Assembly: GCA_028819675.1 (NCBI GenBank) | Contig: JAPPKT010000178.1 | Span: 1-13,183, forward strand | Origin: Caldilineaceae bacterium | GTDB lineage: Bacteria > Chloroflexota > Anaerolineae > Caldilineales > Caldilineaceae | DNA: 13,183 bases | Direction: 5' to 3' | Shown: positions 1-6,907 of the stretch, one piece after another | Position numbering within the stretch: the first letter of the stretch is position 1 | Layout: every line of letters begins with the position of its first letter | Position numbers and translations under genes: made by a program | The notes under the pieces: model-generated | Seen by the model: only the letters and a program-made list of their open reading frames with translations | The model's database searches: none | Told to the model about the DNA's origin: nothing

Positions 1-294
1 CCGCACAAGGGAGGGCCGAATAGGCCCGACCGCCCAAAACTGCAGGGGCCAGGGGTTAGGGGTCAGAGACGGCGTTTCCTCTGCCACAGAGTTTATCGCG
101 GCGCGGCGATGGTTGGTGTGGCGCCGAAAGTATGCGTGAGTTTGCCTCCATTTTGGGATGCACCCGTTTGGAGTTAGTCCAACGGGTCCAGAAAGAACAG
201 CGGGTTTCGACTGAGAAGGTTGAGAAGAGCATTTTCCTTTATTGGAAATCACCGCAACCGGGACAGTTTGGGTAGACCCGCTTTGGATGTGACT
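1..294. other. Upstream stretch with no convincing gene
   Basis: No supported gene is seen here. A short hairpin at 13-27 pairs GGGCC with GGCCC around a 5-nt loop and has no T-run. Three tandem heptamers (GGGGCCA, GGGGTTA, GGGGTCA) occupy 45-65. A 47-codon reading frame from ATG 132 to the stop at 273-275 has no ribosome-binding site and resembles nothing I recognise, so it is not called. The stretch is probably intergenic; the gene to its left lies outside the window. Confidence 0.5.
45..65. repeat. Three tandem copies of a GGGGYYA heptamer
   Basis: Three contiguous 7-bp units read GGGGCCA, GGGGTTA and GGGGTCA. Short tandem heptanucleotide repeats of this style are known from intergenic DNA of cyanobacteria and other bacteria. 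With only three G4 runs in a row, an intramolecular G-quadruplex would need a further G-run from nearby. Confidence 0.5.
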
Positions 295-323
295 TTGCGC
301 TGTTATTTTTGAGTTGGTATACT
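295..323 (+). promoter_or_regulatory. Candidate sigma70-type promoter for the HlyD-family gene
   Basis: A good -10 hexamer, TATACT (318-323), lies 17 bp downstream of a weaker -35, TTGCGC (295-300). Transcription would begin near 330 and leave an untranslated leader of about 150 nt before the ATG at 480. The -10 and spacing are convincing; the -35 matches consensus at only three positions. An upstream in-frame TTG at 309 would lie across this promoter, which is a further reason not to use it as the start. Confidence 0.45.
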
Positions 324-479
324 GTTTGGGTTGCGCCAGAAAGCGAGAGTTGGGCTGGAGGCGCTGGTCCCTCGCTGGGGCGGCCAGCGGAACTGAAAGC
401 AGGTTTCGGTACATTCTTCCCCCCACATTCCATTCGAAATCAGGCTCCGAAGGATCTGGATTCTTCAGAGGAGGCCAGC

Positions 480-1802
480 ATGTTAAGAACATTGGGCCGG
501 GTCGTGCCCATACTCCTGCTGATCGGCTTGATTGCGACAGGGGTCGTTTTCATTCGCAGTGGGTTACTAACGACAGATTTGGCCGCGAGAGAGTGGCTTG
601 CCTCTGCCACCGGGGCACAGCCGAACGCCGTCGAGTCGCAGGTCAGCATTCCCACATATTTCGGCTCTCTGGAGGTTACGAAATCGCGTTCAGTAACTCC
701 GGGCGTGGGTGGGGAAGTCCTGGAAGTGTTCGTCGAAGTGGGCGACCTGGTAGAGGCGGGGCAGGAGCTGTTCCGGTTGGATTCGACGCAACTTGACTGG
801 GCGGTTCAGCGGGCAGAGATTGCGCTGGAGCTGGCTCGGATTGCGTTGTTGGAGATCGACGAGCAGTCTTCGGAGGGCGATCTTGCGGTTGCTCGGGCCA
901 ATCTGGAGGTGGCGAAGACCAATCTTGACAAGCTGGCGTTTGGCGGCGTGACGGAAGACGAGCTGGCCGCCACGCGGGCGAGCGCCGCGGCCGCGTGGGC
1001 GCGGTACAATGAGCTACTCGCCGGCCCGACCGAAGCCCGCTTGCAGCAGTTGAGGGCGAGCCTGGAAAGGGCGGAGCTGGCAGTAACGCAGGCGCAGCGG
1101 GCGTATAACGAGGTGGCGTGGCGAGGCGACGTCGGTCGTACGCCGCAGGCAGCGAATTTGCAGCGGGTCACGATCGACCTGAATGTGGCGCAGGCGTCTT
1201 ACAATGAGGCGACGCAGCCGGCGCGAGCTTCGGAAGTACAGAGCGCCCTGGCGGCGGCTCATCGGGCCCAACATGCGTTGAACGAACTCGAGGAAGGCAT
1301 TTCGGAGGTGGATCTGGCAGTAGGCAGGGCGAGGGTTGCGGCAGCGGAGGCTACGATTCTGAGGATAGAGGAATTGTCGACCAGCCAGAAGTCAGCCGAA
1401 CTGCGGGTGAGCCAGGCGCTCGTCAACCTGGAGGAGTCGCAACAGCGTTTGGACAAGGCCACAGTTCGCGCGCCGATGACGGGGGTTGTTCTTGCACTCA
1501 ATGCCGAGGAGGGTCAGGTAATTGGCGCGTCTTCACTTGCAGCCGAAATAGGCGATCCATCGGCGCTGGAGCTGGTGGTGGGGATTCCTCAGGACCAGGT
1601 GCTGACGATGTCGGTCGGGGATCCGGTGCGAATAACCCGGTTCGGCAGCGATGACATTTCCGTTCTTTCGACGATTTCCAAGATTTCTCCGATCAGCTTG
1701 CCCGGCAAAGGGAACTCGACCTTTCCCGTTACGATTCGGTTGCCGGAAGACGGCACCGCGCAGTTTAATCCTGGAATTTTCGTTTCGGCGACCTTTGAGT
1801 AA
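480..1802 (+). CDS. HlyD/MacA-type periplasmic adaptor (membrane-fusion protein)
   Basis: This 440-residue protein is predicted to be an adaptor linking an inner-membrane transporter to the cell exterior. The ATG at 480 is chosen because AGAGGAGG (467-474) lies 5 nt upstream; in-frame extension to 309 has no such site. Residues 8-26 form one membrane anchor. Residues about 70-100 (VTPGVGGEVLEVFVEVGD) and 328-348 (VRAPMTGVVLALNAEEGQ) are the two halves of the split lipoyl/biotinyl-like domain. Between them (about 105-328) lies a long Ala/Glu/Leu-rich coiled-coil hairpin. Beads near 152-162, 180-190, 245-255 and 269-280 suggest internally duplicated helices. A beta-barrel-like segment follows to the C terminus (PGIFVSATFE). 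Such adaptors usually sit beside a MacB-type ABC ATPase/permease or an RND pump, but none follows here; a partner could lie left of the window. Family assignment is firm; substrate is unknown. Confidence 0.88.
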   Translation: MLRTLGRVVPILLLIGLIATGVVFIRSGLLTTDLAAREWLASATGAQPNAVESQVSIPTYFGSLEVTKSRSVTPGVGGEVLEVFVEVGDLVEAGQELFRLDSTQLDWAVQRAEIALELARIALLEIDEQSSEGDLAVARANLEVAKTNLDKLAFGGVTEDELAATRASAAAAWARYNELLAGPTEARLQQLRASLERAELAVTQAQRAYNEVAWRGDVGRTPQAANLQRVTIDLNVAQASYNEATQPARASEVQSALAAAHRAQHALNELEEGISEVDLAVGRARVAAAEATILRIEELSTSQKSAELRVSQALVNLEESQQRLDKATVRAPMTGVVLALNAEEGQVIGASSLAAEIGDPSALELVVGIPQDQVLTMSVGDPVRITRFGSDDISVLSTISKISPISLPGKGNSTFPVTIRLPEDGTAQFNPGIFVSATFE

Positions 1803-2045
1803 TCCTCTGGCTGGGCGAGTATTTACTTTCCAGGCTTAATGCTGGGTACGTGGGCTTCCGCGCCGTGTGCAGCCCGGTTGCGGAAGTCCGTGAAGATGAA
1901 AACTCAGGTAGGAACCGAGTGGTGACGACAGGGCGTCAAAGAGGACGCACCGGTTGCCAAGGTTCCATTGGTTAACGGCACTACGTCAACTGCATTCAAA
2001 GGGGAGCGCAATGACGAACCACATTCGAGTGCTGGAGATATGACG
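1803..2045 (+). other. Structured leader region between the adaptor and SH3 genes
   Basis: The 243-bp gap has no clear promoter and holds several inverted repeats. CTTCCGC (1855-1861) can pair with GCGGAAG (1880-1886). GCGTC (1933-1937) pairs with GACGC (1944-1948) around a 6-nt loop. GGAACC (1911-1916) can pair either with GGTTCC (1961-1966) or, shifted, as AACCG (1913-1917) with CGGTT (1951-1955); these two pairings exclude each other. None is followed by a T-run, so a terminator is not claimed. I do not recognise a known riboswitch class. Read-through from the adaptor gene remains possible. Confidence 0.3.
2011..2043 (+). CDS. Possible 10-codon leader peptide coupled to the SH3 gene
   Basis: A minimal frame, MTNHIRVLEI, starts at ATG 2011 just downstream of a GGGGAG purine run (2001-2006). 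Its TGA (2041-2043) overlaps an in-frame ATG of the SH3 gene (2040-2042) as ATGA, a classic translational-coupling layout. The GGAG that best serves the SH3 start lies inside this small frame. It may be chance in a purine-rich stretch; only conservation in relatives would show that it is translated. Confidence 0.25.
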   Translation: MTNHIRVLEI

Positions 2046-3308
2046 ATGATGATTCGACTCGTTTTGGGCTTCGGAGCGCTAATATATCTTGCGATAATCC
2101 AGCCTGGACCGGCTCAAAGCGGACGACTTGAAGATCAGTTAGCCCAGTCCACACCATTTACCCCAACAGTCCTCGCGGTTGTACGCAATCAAGGCAGTAC
2201 GCTCTACGACAGGCCGAACGGTGAGCCTCAGCAGGAGCTAGTGGGTGGTTCTCTTGTCACGGCGCGGTTGCGTTCTACTGACCTGCTCTGGGTATTGGTT
2301 CAGACACGTGACCAGACTGAAGGTTGGGTAGAGGTAAGGACACTGCTGGCCGCTGGGTTGGGCCGGCTTCCAGTGGAGGTTCCTACACCGACGCCCACGT
2401 TGACGCCATCGCCTACTGTTCCGCCAACGCCGTCGCCATCGGCGACGCCGACTACGGAGGCGGTTCCGACTGAAGCGGTGGAGGCCACGGGGACGGCTAC
2501 GAGCGAACCGGCTCCTGAGGACGTAATGGAGGCGACGCCAGAGGCTACGGGGACACCGGCGGCGATGGAAGAGGCTGCAGGCACGCCGGCGGCGATGGAA
2601 GAGGCGACGCCGCAGCCTACAGAAGAAGCCATGCCCGAGGCTACCTCTGAGGCGGGGACGCCGGAAGCAACTCCGACACCGTTCATGCCACCTGAAGGAC
2701 CCACGGCACTCTCGCTGGCTCGAATTGGTGGTGCAGTCCTATGGGATGGCGAGGACGGGTCCTTTGTGGAACATTTCAAGGCCGGTTCGCGGTTGACTGC
2801 GGCTTTCAGAACGGACAGTAGCAGTTGGTACTATGTCTATCACGATGATGGGGCTCACGGTTGGGTTTCGGCAGATGAGCTGTTGGTCGTGAGCGGGCAG
2901 ATCCTGACTGTCAAGGAGTTTACGATTCCCTTAGAGGAAGTGATACCTGTTGAAGAAGAGGAGGTTGCACCGGGCGCGGAGACCCCAACGCCCACGCCTA
3001 CACCTGCCGGGCCCCCAGAAAGGGTCACGGTAACGGTCATTGATTTCGGTCTGCGGTTGAACGTGCGCGCCGGTCCAAGTACCGATTACGACATCGTGGC
3101 CAAGGCGGTGGCTGGTGTAACCTTTAACGGGATAGGACGAACGGAGGCAGGAGACTGGGTGCAGGTGGCGATTGCCGATCTTCCCAGCGGGTATGGTTGG
3201 GTGTCGGCCACTTACGTGACGACCACGGGGCCGTTTGAGGCGTTGCCTGTGGTGGAAGCGATGGAGATGGATTCGGAGGCTGAGACGGAAATGGAGAGCG
3301 ACGGATGA
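2046..3308 (+). CDS. Secreted multi-SH3-domain protein with Pro/Thr-rich linkers
   Basis: This 420-residue protein is probably exported and cell-surface associated. ATG 2046 is chosen because GGAG (2034-2037) lies 8 nt upstream; ATG 2040, ATG 2049 and an in-frame TTG at 1968 are alternatives. Residues 1-25 form a signal peptide (hydrophobic core LVLGFGALIYLAII, likely cut after AQS). Three SH3-like modules are visible: about 41-104 (ending GWVEVRTLL), 220-282 (ending GWVSADELL) and 326-392 (LNVRAGPSTDYDIVAKA, ending GWVSATYV). The third is the most canonical bacterial SH3b module. Linkers at 112-137 and 313-320 are PTPTP-type, and residues 138-212 are an acidic Ala/Thr/Glu-rich spacer. The C-terminal tail is very acidic. 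SH3b domains generally bind wall peptides or mediate surface contacts, but no catalytic domain is present. The terminator at 3417 shows that this gene ends its transcription unit. Confidence 0.85.
   Translation: MMIRLVLGFGALIYLAIIQPGPAQSGRLEDQLAQSTPFTPTVLAVVRNQGSTLYDRPNGEPQQELVGGSLVTARLRSTDLLWVLVQTRDQTEGWVEVRTLLAAGLGRLPVEVPTPTPTLTPSPTVPPTPSPSATPTTEAVPTEAVEATGTATSEPAPEDVMEATPEATGTPAAMEEAAGTPAAMEEATPQPTEEAMPEATSEAGTPEATPTPFMPPEGPTALSLARIGGAVLWDGEDGSFVEHFKAGSRLTAAFRTDSSSWYYVYHDDGAHGWVSADELLVVSGQILTVKEFTIPLEEVIPVEEEEVAPGAETPTPTPTPAGPPERVTVTVIDFGLRLNVRAGPSTDYDIVAKAVAGVTFNGIGRTEAGDWVQVAIADLPSGYGWVSATYVTTTGPFEALPVVEAMEMDSEAETEMESDG
2550..2609 (+). repeat. 30-bp tandem duplication inside the SH3 gene
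   Basis: Two adjacent in-frame 30-bp copies (2550-2579 and 2580-2609) each encode GTPAAMEEA plus one residue, with only a few base differences. The duplication lies in the low-complexity acidic linker between SH3 modules 1 and 2. It is consistent with recent slippage or unequal exchange changing linker length without disturbing folded domains. Confidence 0.8.
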
Positions 3309-3416
3309 GTTGGTGAAGGTGAAAAGCCTTGGCCCGGATTCTTGCCGGCTAACCTTCTGACCACAGTTTACGAATCCTGTTTGCGCTGTCAGGCGGAAAA
3401 GGATCAACGAAGTGTG

Positions 3417-3461
3417 AGCGATTCTGAACATGACCGAGGTCGTGGGCAGAATCGCTTTTTT
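3417..3461 (+). terminator. Strong Rho-independent terminator after the SH3 gene
   Basis: AGCGATTCTG (3417-3426) pairs perfectly with CAGAATCGCT (3447-3456) and runs straight into six T residues (3456-3461). The intervening 20 nt fold into a second stem, CATGACC with GGTCGTG including one G-U pair, so the structure is a nearly continuous long hairpin. It lies 109 nt past the SH3 stop codon. It separates the adaptor/SH3 unit from the ABC importer operon. Confidence 0.88.
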
Positions 3462-3684
3462 GCTGGCGGACCAGTTTGAGGGCAGCCGACTCTTGCTTGC
3501 ACTTGTGTGGTCTTTCTACATGCGGCCCTGCTGGTCCCTTCATCTCTTGCCGGTCAGGCGGAGGGAAGTGCCGGACCATCTTTTGCAGTGTTTTTCGAGG
3601 GACAGATGCAGGCGAGTTAGAAGTCTCCAACTCTGAATCAGACGGCGGCATTTTGCCACAAGGTGCGCACGTGCGGATTGGTTT
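3462..3684. other. Gene-free spacer upstream of the MITE-like element
   Basis: No supported gene is present. Open frames on both strands are short, lack ribosome-binding sites and give compositionally odd peptides rich in Cys, Arg and Pro. The longest minus-strand frame also reads through the terminator hairpin. Two overlapping 8-bp palindromes, GTGCGCAC (3663-3670) and GCACGTGC (3667-3674), are the only local structure noted. Confidence 0.5.
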
Positions 3685-3820
3685 GTAGTGTACTTTGGGG
3701 AAGTCATTCCACGTGCACTTGAGAATTGAGGCCGTATGTGCCGGCCTGTTCTTGATGGCAACTGACTTCATAGTGGAAGGCAAGGTATGGTGGAAAATCA
3801 AGTCGCCAAAAATACACTAC
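3685..3820. mobile_element. MITE-like 136-bp inverted-repeat element
   Basis: The ends are imperfect terminal inverted repeats. The left arm begins GTAGTGTACTTT (3685-3696), and the reverse complement of the right arm (3809-3820) reads GTAGTGTATTTT, 11 of 12 identical. Further in, TTCCAC (3707-3712) faces GTGGAA (3790-3795), so the arms span about 28-31 bp. The centre has a perfect AGGCCG/CGGCCT hairpin (3729-3734 and 3742-3747). There is a TA dinucleotide just inside each outer end, compatible with the TA target duplication of IS630/Tc1-mariner elements. No transposase is encoded, so it would be non-autonomous. It might alternatively be an unrelated long regulatory hairpin. Confidence 0.45.
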
Positions 3821-3831
3821 TTTTACGACGA

Positions 3832-3860
3832 TTGACACAGCCAATGCGTTCTTGTATAGT
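3832..3860 (+). promoter_or_regulatory. Near-consensus sigma70-type promoter of the importer operon
   Basis: A perfect -35, TTGACA (3832-3837), is separated by exactly 17 bp from TATAGT (3855-3860), which matches the -10 consensus at five of six positions. Transcription should begin near 3867, giving an untranslated leader of about 124 nt before the ATG at 3991. The -35 begins 12 bp after the MITE-like element ends. No clear dyad operator overlaps the core promoter. Confidence 0.8.
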
Positions 3861-3879
3861 TCAGTCCCCGCATCAGGGC

Positions 3880-3952
3880 GGTTGGGAGGATGAACGTTGC
3901 TGCGATTTGTGACGCATTCCATTCACTGTGCCTTGCTTTCTTTACTCCAACC
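3880..3952 (+). promoter_or_regulatory. Possible stem in the leader of the importer mRNA
   Basis: GGTTGGGAG (3880-3888) can pair with CTCCAACC (3945-3952) as an 8-bp stem with one bulged G. It lies in the untranslated leader between the promoter and the ribosome-binding site AAGGAG (3975-3980). It does not cover that site and has no T-run. It could be a structural element of the mRNA or chance. Confidence 0.25.
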
Positions 3953-3990
3953 TTGCAGAGGTTTTTGAGTAGAAAAGGAGAGTGGTCGAA

Positions 3991-5778
3991 ATGCCGAACG
4001 GTACACCTTTTTCGAGACGTCATTTTCTGAAGTTGAGCGGAACTGCCGGCGCGACTGCAATGCTCGCTGCCTGTGGGCCGGGCGGCGCACCGGAAGCGTC
4101 ATCCGGCGCAGAGGAAGCGGCCGCGGACATGCCGCAGGCGGCAACCCAGTCAATCGAGGAGCTGCTTGGCGCGGACATGCCGGGAAGCCCGAATAATGCC
4201 AGGGGCTGGACCACTGTTCTGCCCGATTTGCCGGAGGGACTGCCGCCCGCACCGGGGCAGGAACCGATTGAGATTTCGACGACGCGGCGGGTGGACGCCC
4301 AGACGAAGTTTGGCGAAGGCGACTCATTGGAGAACAATCCCTGGTCGCGCATGATTGAGAAGCTATTTGGCGTCAAGCTCACGGTTGCCTGGTCCTGGTC
4401 GAGCGGCGACGAGGCAACGACAAAGTACAACCTGGCCATGGCAAGCGGCGATATGCCGGACTATCTGGAAACTGTGCCTTCCACTATCTTCGTGAAGATG
4501 GTAGAGGCAAATCTGCTTGAGGACATAACCGATGCATACACAATGTATGCCAGCCAGCGGTGGCAGGACACGTGGGCTGAGTATGGTGAGCTTCCGTGGA
4601 TCTTCACAACGGTAGACGGTCGAAAGTACGGTTTGCCGCGAGTCGAGGACCTTGCCCACAATGACAATATCCTCTGGTACCGGCAGGACTGGTTTGACGC
4701 GCTCAGTCTGGATGTTCCGCAGACGCTAGAAGAGTTGCATGACACGGCGGTGGCCATTGTAGAGGCAGACATAGGCAAGGGCGCGCCGGGAACGACGATC
4801 GGATTGCTTGCGAACAAGAGTTTTTCTGCGACCTGGTTTGGCAGCATCGATCCAATCTGGGCACCCCACGGGGTTGTTCCGAATCACTGGACAGAGGTGG
4901 GAGGCGAACTGGTCTTTGACGCGGTTCGCGAGGAGATGCAGGAGCCGCTGGCGCTATTGAACCAATGGTACCAAGACGGCATTTTCCGCGAGGACTTCTT
5001 CACGATAAACACTTCCGACTCGATCCAGGATGTGGCCGCGAGTCAGTGCGGCATTCATTACACGCCATCCTGGGGCGCGTGGCTGGACACGGTGCGAAAC
5101 GATCCGGAGACAGTCTGGGCATTTGCCGACAATCCTGCCGGCCCGGATGGTGTCAGAGCACGGCACACCGAGAACAACTTCCGCAGCAGCCCCTTCTGTT
5201 TCCGGAAAGGGATGGAGCACGTCGATCAGATCTTCAAGATTACGAACTTCATGCACGAATTGACGGAGGACTACGACCGGCGCTTCCACGGTTGGGAGAG
5301 CCACAACTATGAATGGCTGGAGGATGGTTCGGTCGCGGCTACGGGAATCAGTTGGTCCCCCTGGGCTATTGGGCCGATAGGAACGCGCGGAAGCGGGATG
5401 ATCGATCCCCGTCACGTAGCCAACCTGATAGACTATCAGCTTGAGGAATGGGGAAAGATTCCGGCTGAGGAACGGGACGCTTACCAGACGCTCTCGCTTG
5501 AAGATCCCACCGGCGTGAGAATACTGGGCAAACAGTCACGCCTCTTCATTCTGGAGACGGCAGAACAGGGCAAGATTACGGAATACCAGAGTCTGCCTAC
5601 ACCGACCATGATCGAACGGGGCAGTGACCTGAGTAAGTTGGTAGAGGAAAACGTGCTCGGCATGATTATCGGAGAGAAGCCTCTCAGCGCTTTCGACGAT
5701 TTTGTCGAGCAGTGGACAAACCTTGGCGGCGACCTGGTTACGCAGGAAGTGAACGAGTGGTGGGCCGCAAGGTCGTAA
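3991..5778 (+). CDS. lplA: LplA-like extracellular solute-binding lipoprotein
   Basis: This is the predicted ligand-binding component of a carbohydrate ABC importer, anchored outside the cytoplasmic membrane. The ATG at 3991 has AAGGAG (3975-3980) 10 nt upstream; a GTG at 3982 is too close to that site. The N terminus contains SRRHFLKLS (residues 8-16), resembling a twin-arginine leader. The lipobox LAAC (25-28) gives an acylated Cys28. A Gly/Ala/Glu-rich tether precedes the folded domain. Motifs typical of large LplA/YtcQ-type CUT1 binding proteins follow: NNPWSRMIEKLFGVKLT (about 115-131) and a segment around GRKYGLPRVED. At 595 residues it is longer than B. subtilis LplA (about 500). Two permeases follow in the same order as lplABC. 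Length and context suggest an oligosaccharide rather than a monosaccharide. Family is firm; the ligand and the gene symbol rest on synteny. Confidence 0.88.
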   Translation: MPNGTPFSRRHFLKLSGTAGATAMLAACGPGGAPEASSGAEEAAADMPQAATQSIEELLGADMPGSPNNARGWTTVLPDLPEGLPPAPGQEPIEISTTRRVDAQTKFGEGDSLENNPWSRMIEKLFGVKLTVAWSWSSGDEATTKYNLAMASGDMPDYLETVPSTIFVKMVEANLLEDITDAYTMYASQRWQDTWAEYGELPWIFTTVDGRKYGLPRVEDLAHNDNILWYRQDWFDALSLDVPQTLEELHDTAVAIVEADIGKGAPGTTIGLLANKSFSATWFGSIDPIWAPHGVVPNHWTEVGGELVFDAVREEMQEPLALLNQWYQDGIFREDFFTINTSDSIQDVAASQCGIHYTPSWGAWLDTVRNDPETVWAFADNPAGPDGVRARHTENNFRSSPFCFRKGMEHVDQIFKITNFMHELTEDYDRRFHGWESHNYEWLEDGSVAATGISWSPWAIGPIGTRGSGMIDPRHVANLIDYQLEEWGKIPAEERDAYQTLSLEDPTGVRILGKQSRLFILETAEQGKITEYQSLPTPTMIERGSDLSKLVEENVLGMIIGEKPLSAFDDFVEQWTNLGGDLVTQEVNEWWAARS

Positions 5779-5800
5779 GTCAGTACCCAGACTTTGCAGG

Positions 5801-5851
5801 GGGCAGGCGTGTTCTCGGGGAACCGGGGGCACACTGCCCTTCGCAGCGAAG
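5801..5851 (+). promoter_or_regulatory. Intercistronic stem-loops between binding-protein and permease genes
   Basis: GGGCA (5801-5805) pairs with TGCCC (5835-5839), and GTGT (5809-5812) with ACAC (5831-5834), leaving a 3-nt bulge. A second small hairpin, CTTCG-CAG-CGAAG, follows at 5839-5851. There is no T-run, so full termination is not implied. Stem-loops between binding-protein and permease genes are known from other importers, where they help keep the binding-protein mRNA more abundant. Here that role is inferred from position only. Confidence 0.4.
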
Positions 5852-5909
5852 TAGGGTGACAGTACTCCGAACGGAAATGAAGTCCCAGTAGTATCCCCGG
5901 ATTGACATT

Positions 5910-6863
5910 ATGGCAGTTGTCGAAGCGGAACACGGCACCGTTGCCGAAACGGCTGCAAAGCGATTGCGAATCCGCAACTATTTAGGGAGATCATGGCCAT
6001 TGTACGCCATGATGGTGCTCCCAGTCATTCAGCTTGCCCTCTTTCACTACTACCCCATGTACGGTGTAGTGATCGCATTTCAGGATTTCAACCCTGGCCT
6101 GGGATTCGGAGGTTCGCCCTGGGTTGGTCTGAAGCACTTCAGGTTTATCTTCTCCAATCCCGACTTCAGTAACGTAGTCGCCAACTCTTTCATTATCGCG
6201 GTCGGCAAGATCACGACACTTCAGTTAATGGCAGTTACACTGGCATTGCTGCTCAACGAAATCCGGTCAATGATCTTCAAGCGTACGGTACAGACGGTGA
6301 TCTATCTGCCGCACTTCCTCTCCTGGATTGTGCTGGGAGGCATTTTGCTGGATCTGCTGTCAACGTCGGGAATGATCAACCGGGCCATTGAGTTTGTAGG
6401 TTTTGATCCGATTCTCTTTCTGGGCAGTAACGCATGGTTCCGTCCCATCATTGTGGTTACGAATCTGTGGAAGGAGGCCGGGTGGGCAACGATAATCTAC
6501 CTGGCCGCTCTGACGGGCATCGACCCGGTTCTGCATGAGGCGGCCGCAATTGACGGCGCTAACCGCTGGCAGCGCATTCGCCACGTCAACATTCCCGGAA
6601 TCCTCTCGATGGTCATACTGATCGCCTGCTTGAACCTGGGAAATGTTCTTCAAGCCGGCTTTGAGCAGGTGCTGACCTTATATAACCCGACGGTGTATGA
6701 AACCGGCGACATAATCGATACATACGTCTACCGTGCGGGACTCATCTCGGCGCGTTACAGTATGGGCGCGGCGGTGGGTCTTTTCCAGTCGGCGATGGGC
6801 TTTGTCCTGATCGTGGTCGCCTACCGTCTGGCCAGCAGGTATGCGGGATATCGGATATTTTGA
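5910..6863 (+). CDS. lplB: LplB-like ABC sugar permease (first subunit)
   Basis: This 317-residue integral membrane subunit is one half of the predicted transmembrane channel of a CUT1 importer. About six hydrophobic helices are visible, starting near 31-47. The N-terminal signature LFHYYPMYGVVIAFQDFNPG (44-63) is typical of the LplB/YtcO branch of oligosaccharide permeases. The cytoplasmic EAA loop, which contacts the ATPase, is at 209-231: HEAAAIDGANRWQRIRHVNIPG, with conserved Gly216. The ATG at 5910 gives the usual short N-terminal extension, though the ribosome-binding site is poor (GGA at 5899-5901). The gene is 131 bp after the binding-protein gene and 44 bp before the second permease, consistent with one operon. 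The cognate ATPase is not encoded nearby. Confidence 0.92.
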   Translation: MAVVEAEHGTVAETAAKRLRIRNYLGRSWPLYAMMVLPVIQLALFHYYPMYGVVIAFQDFNPGLGFGGSPWVGLKHFRFIFSNPDFSNVVANSFIIAVGKITTLQLMAVTLALLLNEIRSMIFKRTVQTVIYLPHFLSWIVLGGILLDLLSTSGMINRAIEFVGFDPILFLGSNAWFRPIIVVTNLWKEAGWATIIYLAALTGIDPVLHEAAAIDGANRWQRIRHVNIPGILSMVILIACLNLGNVLQAGFEQVLTLYNPTVYETGDIIDTYVYRAGLISARYSMGAAVGLFQSAMGFVLIVVAYRLASRYAGYRIF

Positions 6864-6907
6864 TCGCAGGGCGAATCGTGTAGCTGGCGACAGGCAGTGA
6901 AAAACCG

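Noticed and set aside
132..275. 47-codon frame upstream of the adaptor gene
   Set aside because: It has no Shine-Dalgarno sequence and no recognisable family. The peptide looks fairly protein-like, but there is not enough to call it.
309..479. In-frame upstream extension of the adaptor gene from TTG 309
   Set aside because: It would overlap the candidate promoter, lacks a ribosome-binding site, and the membrane anchor and strong AGAGGAGG fit the ATG at 480.
3349..3801. 150-codon minus-strand frame in the gap before the importer
   Set aside because: It runs through the terminator hairpin and the inverted-repeat element, has no ribosome-binding site, and its composition is not protein-like.
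3908..3926. CRP-like site (TGTGA ... TCAC) in the importer leader
   Set aside because: The half-site spacing and symmetry are wrong, and the site lies well downstream of the transcription start.
3890..4030. 46-codon frame in the importer leader (ATG 3890)
   Set aside because: The GGGAGG abuts the ATG with no spacing and the frame overlaps the binding-protein start in another frame; probably chance.
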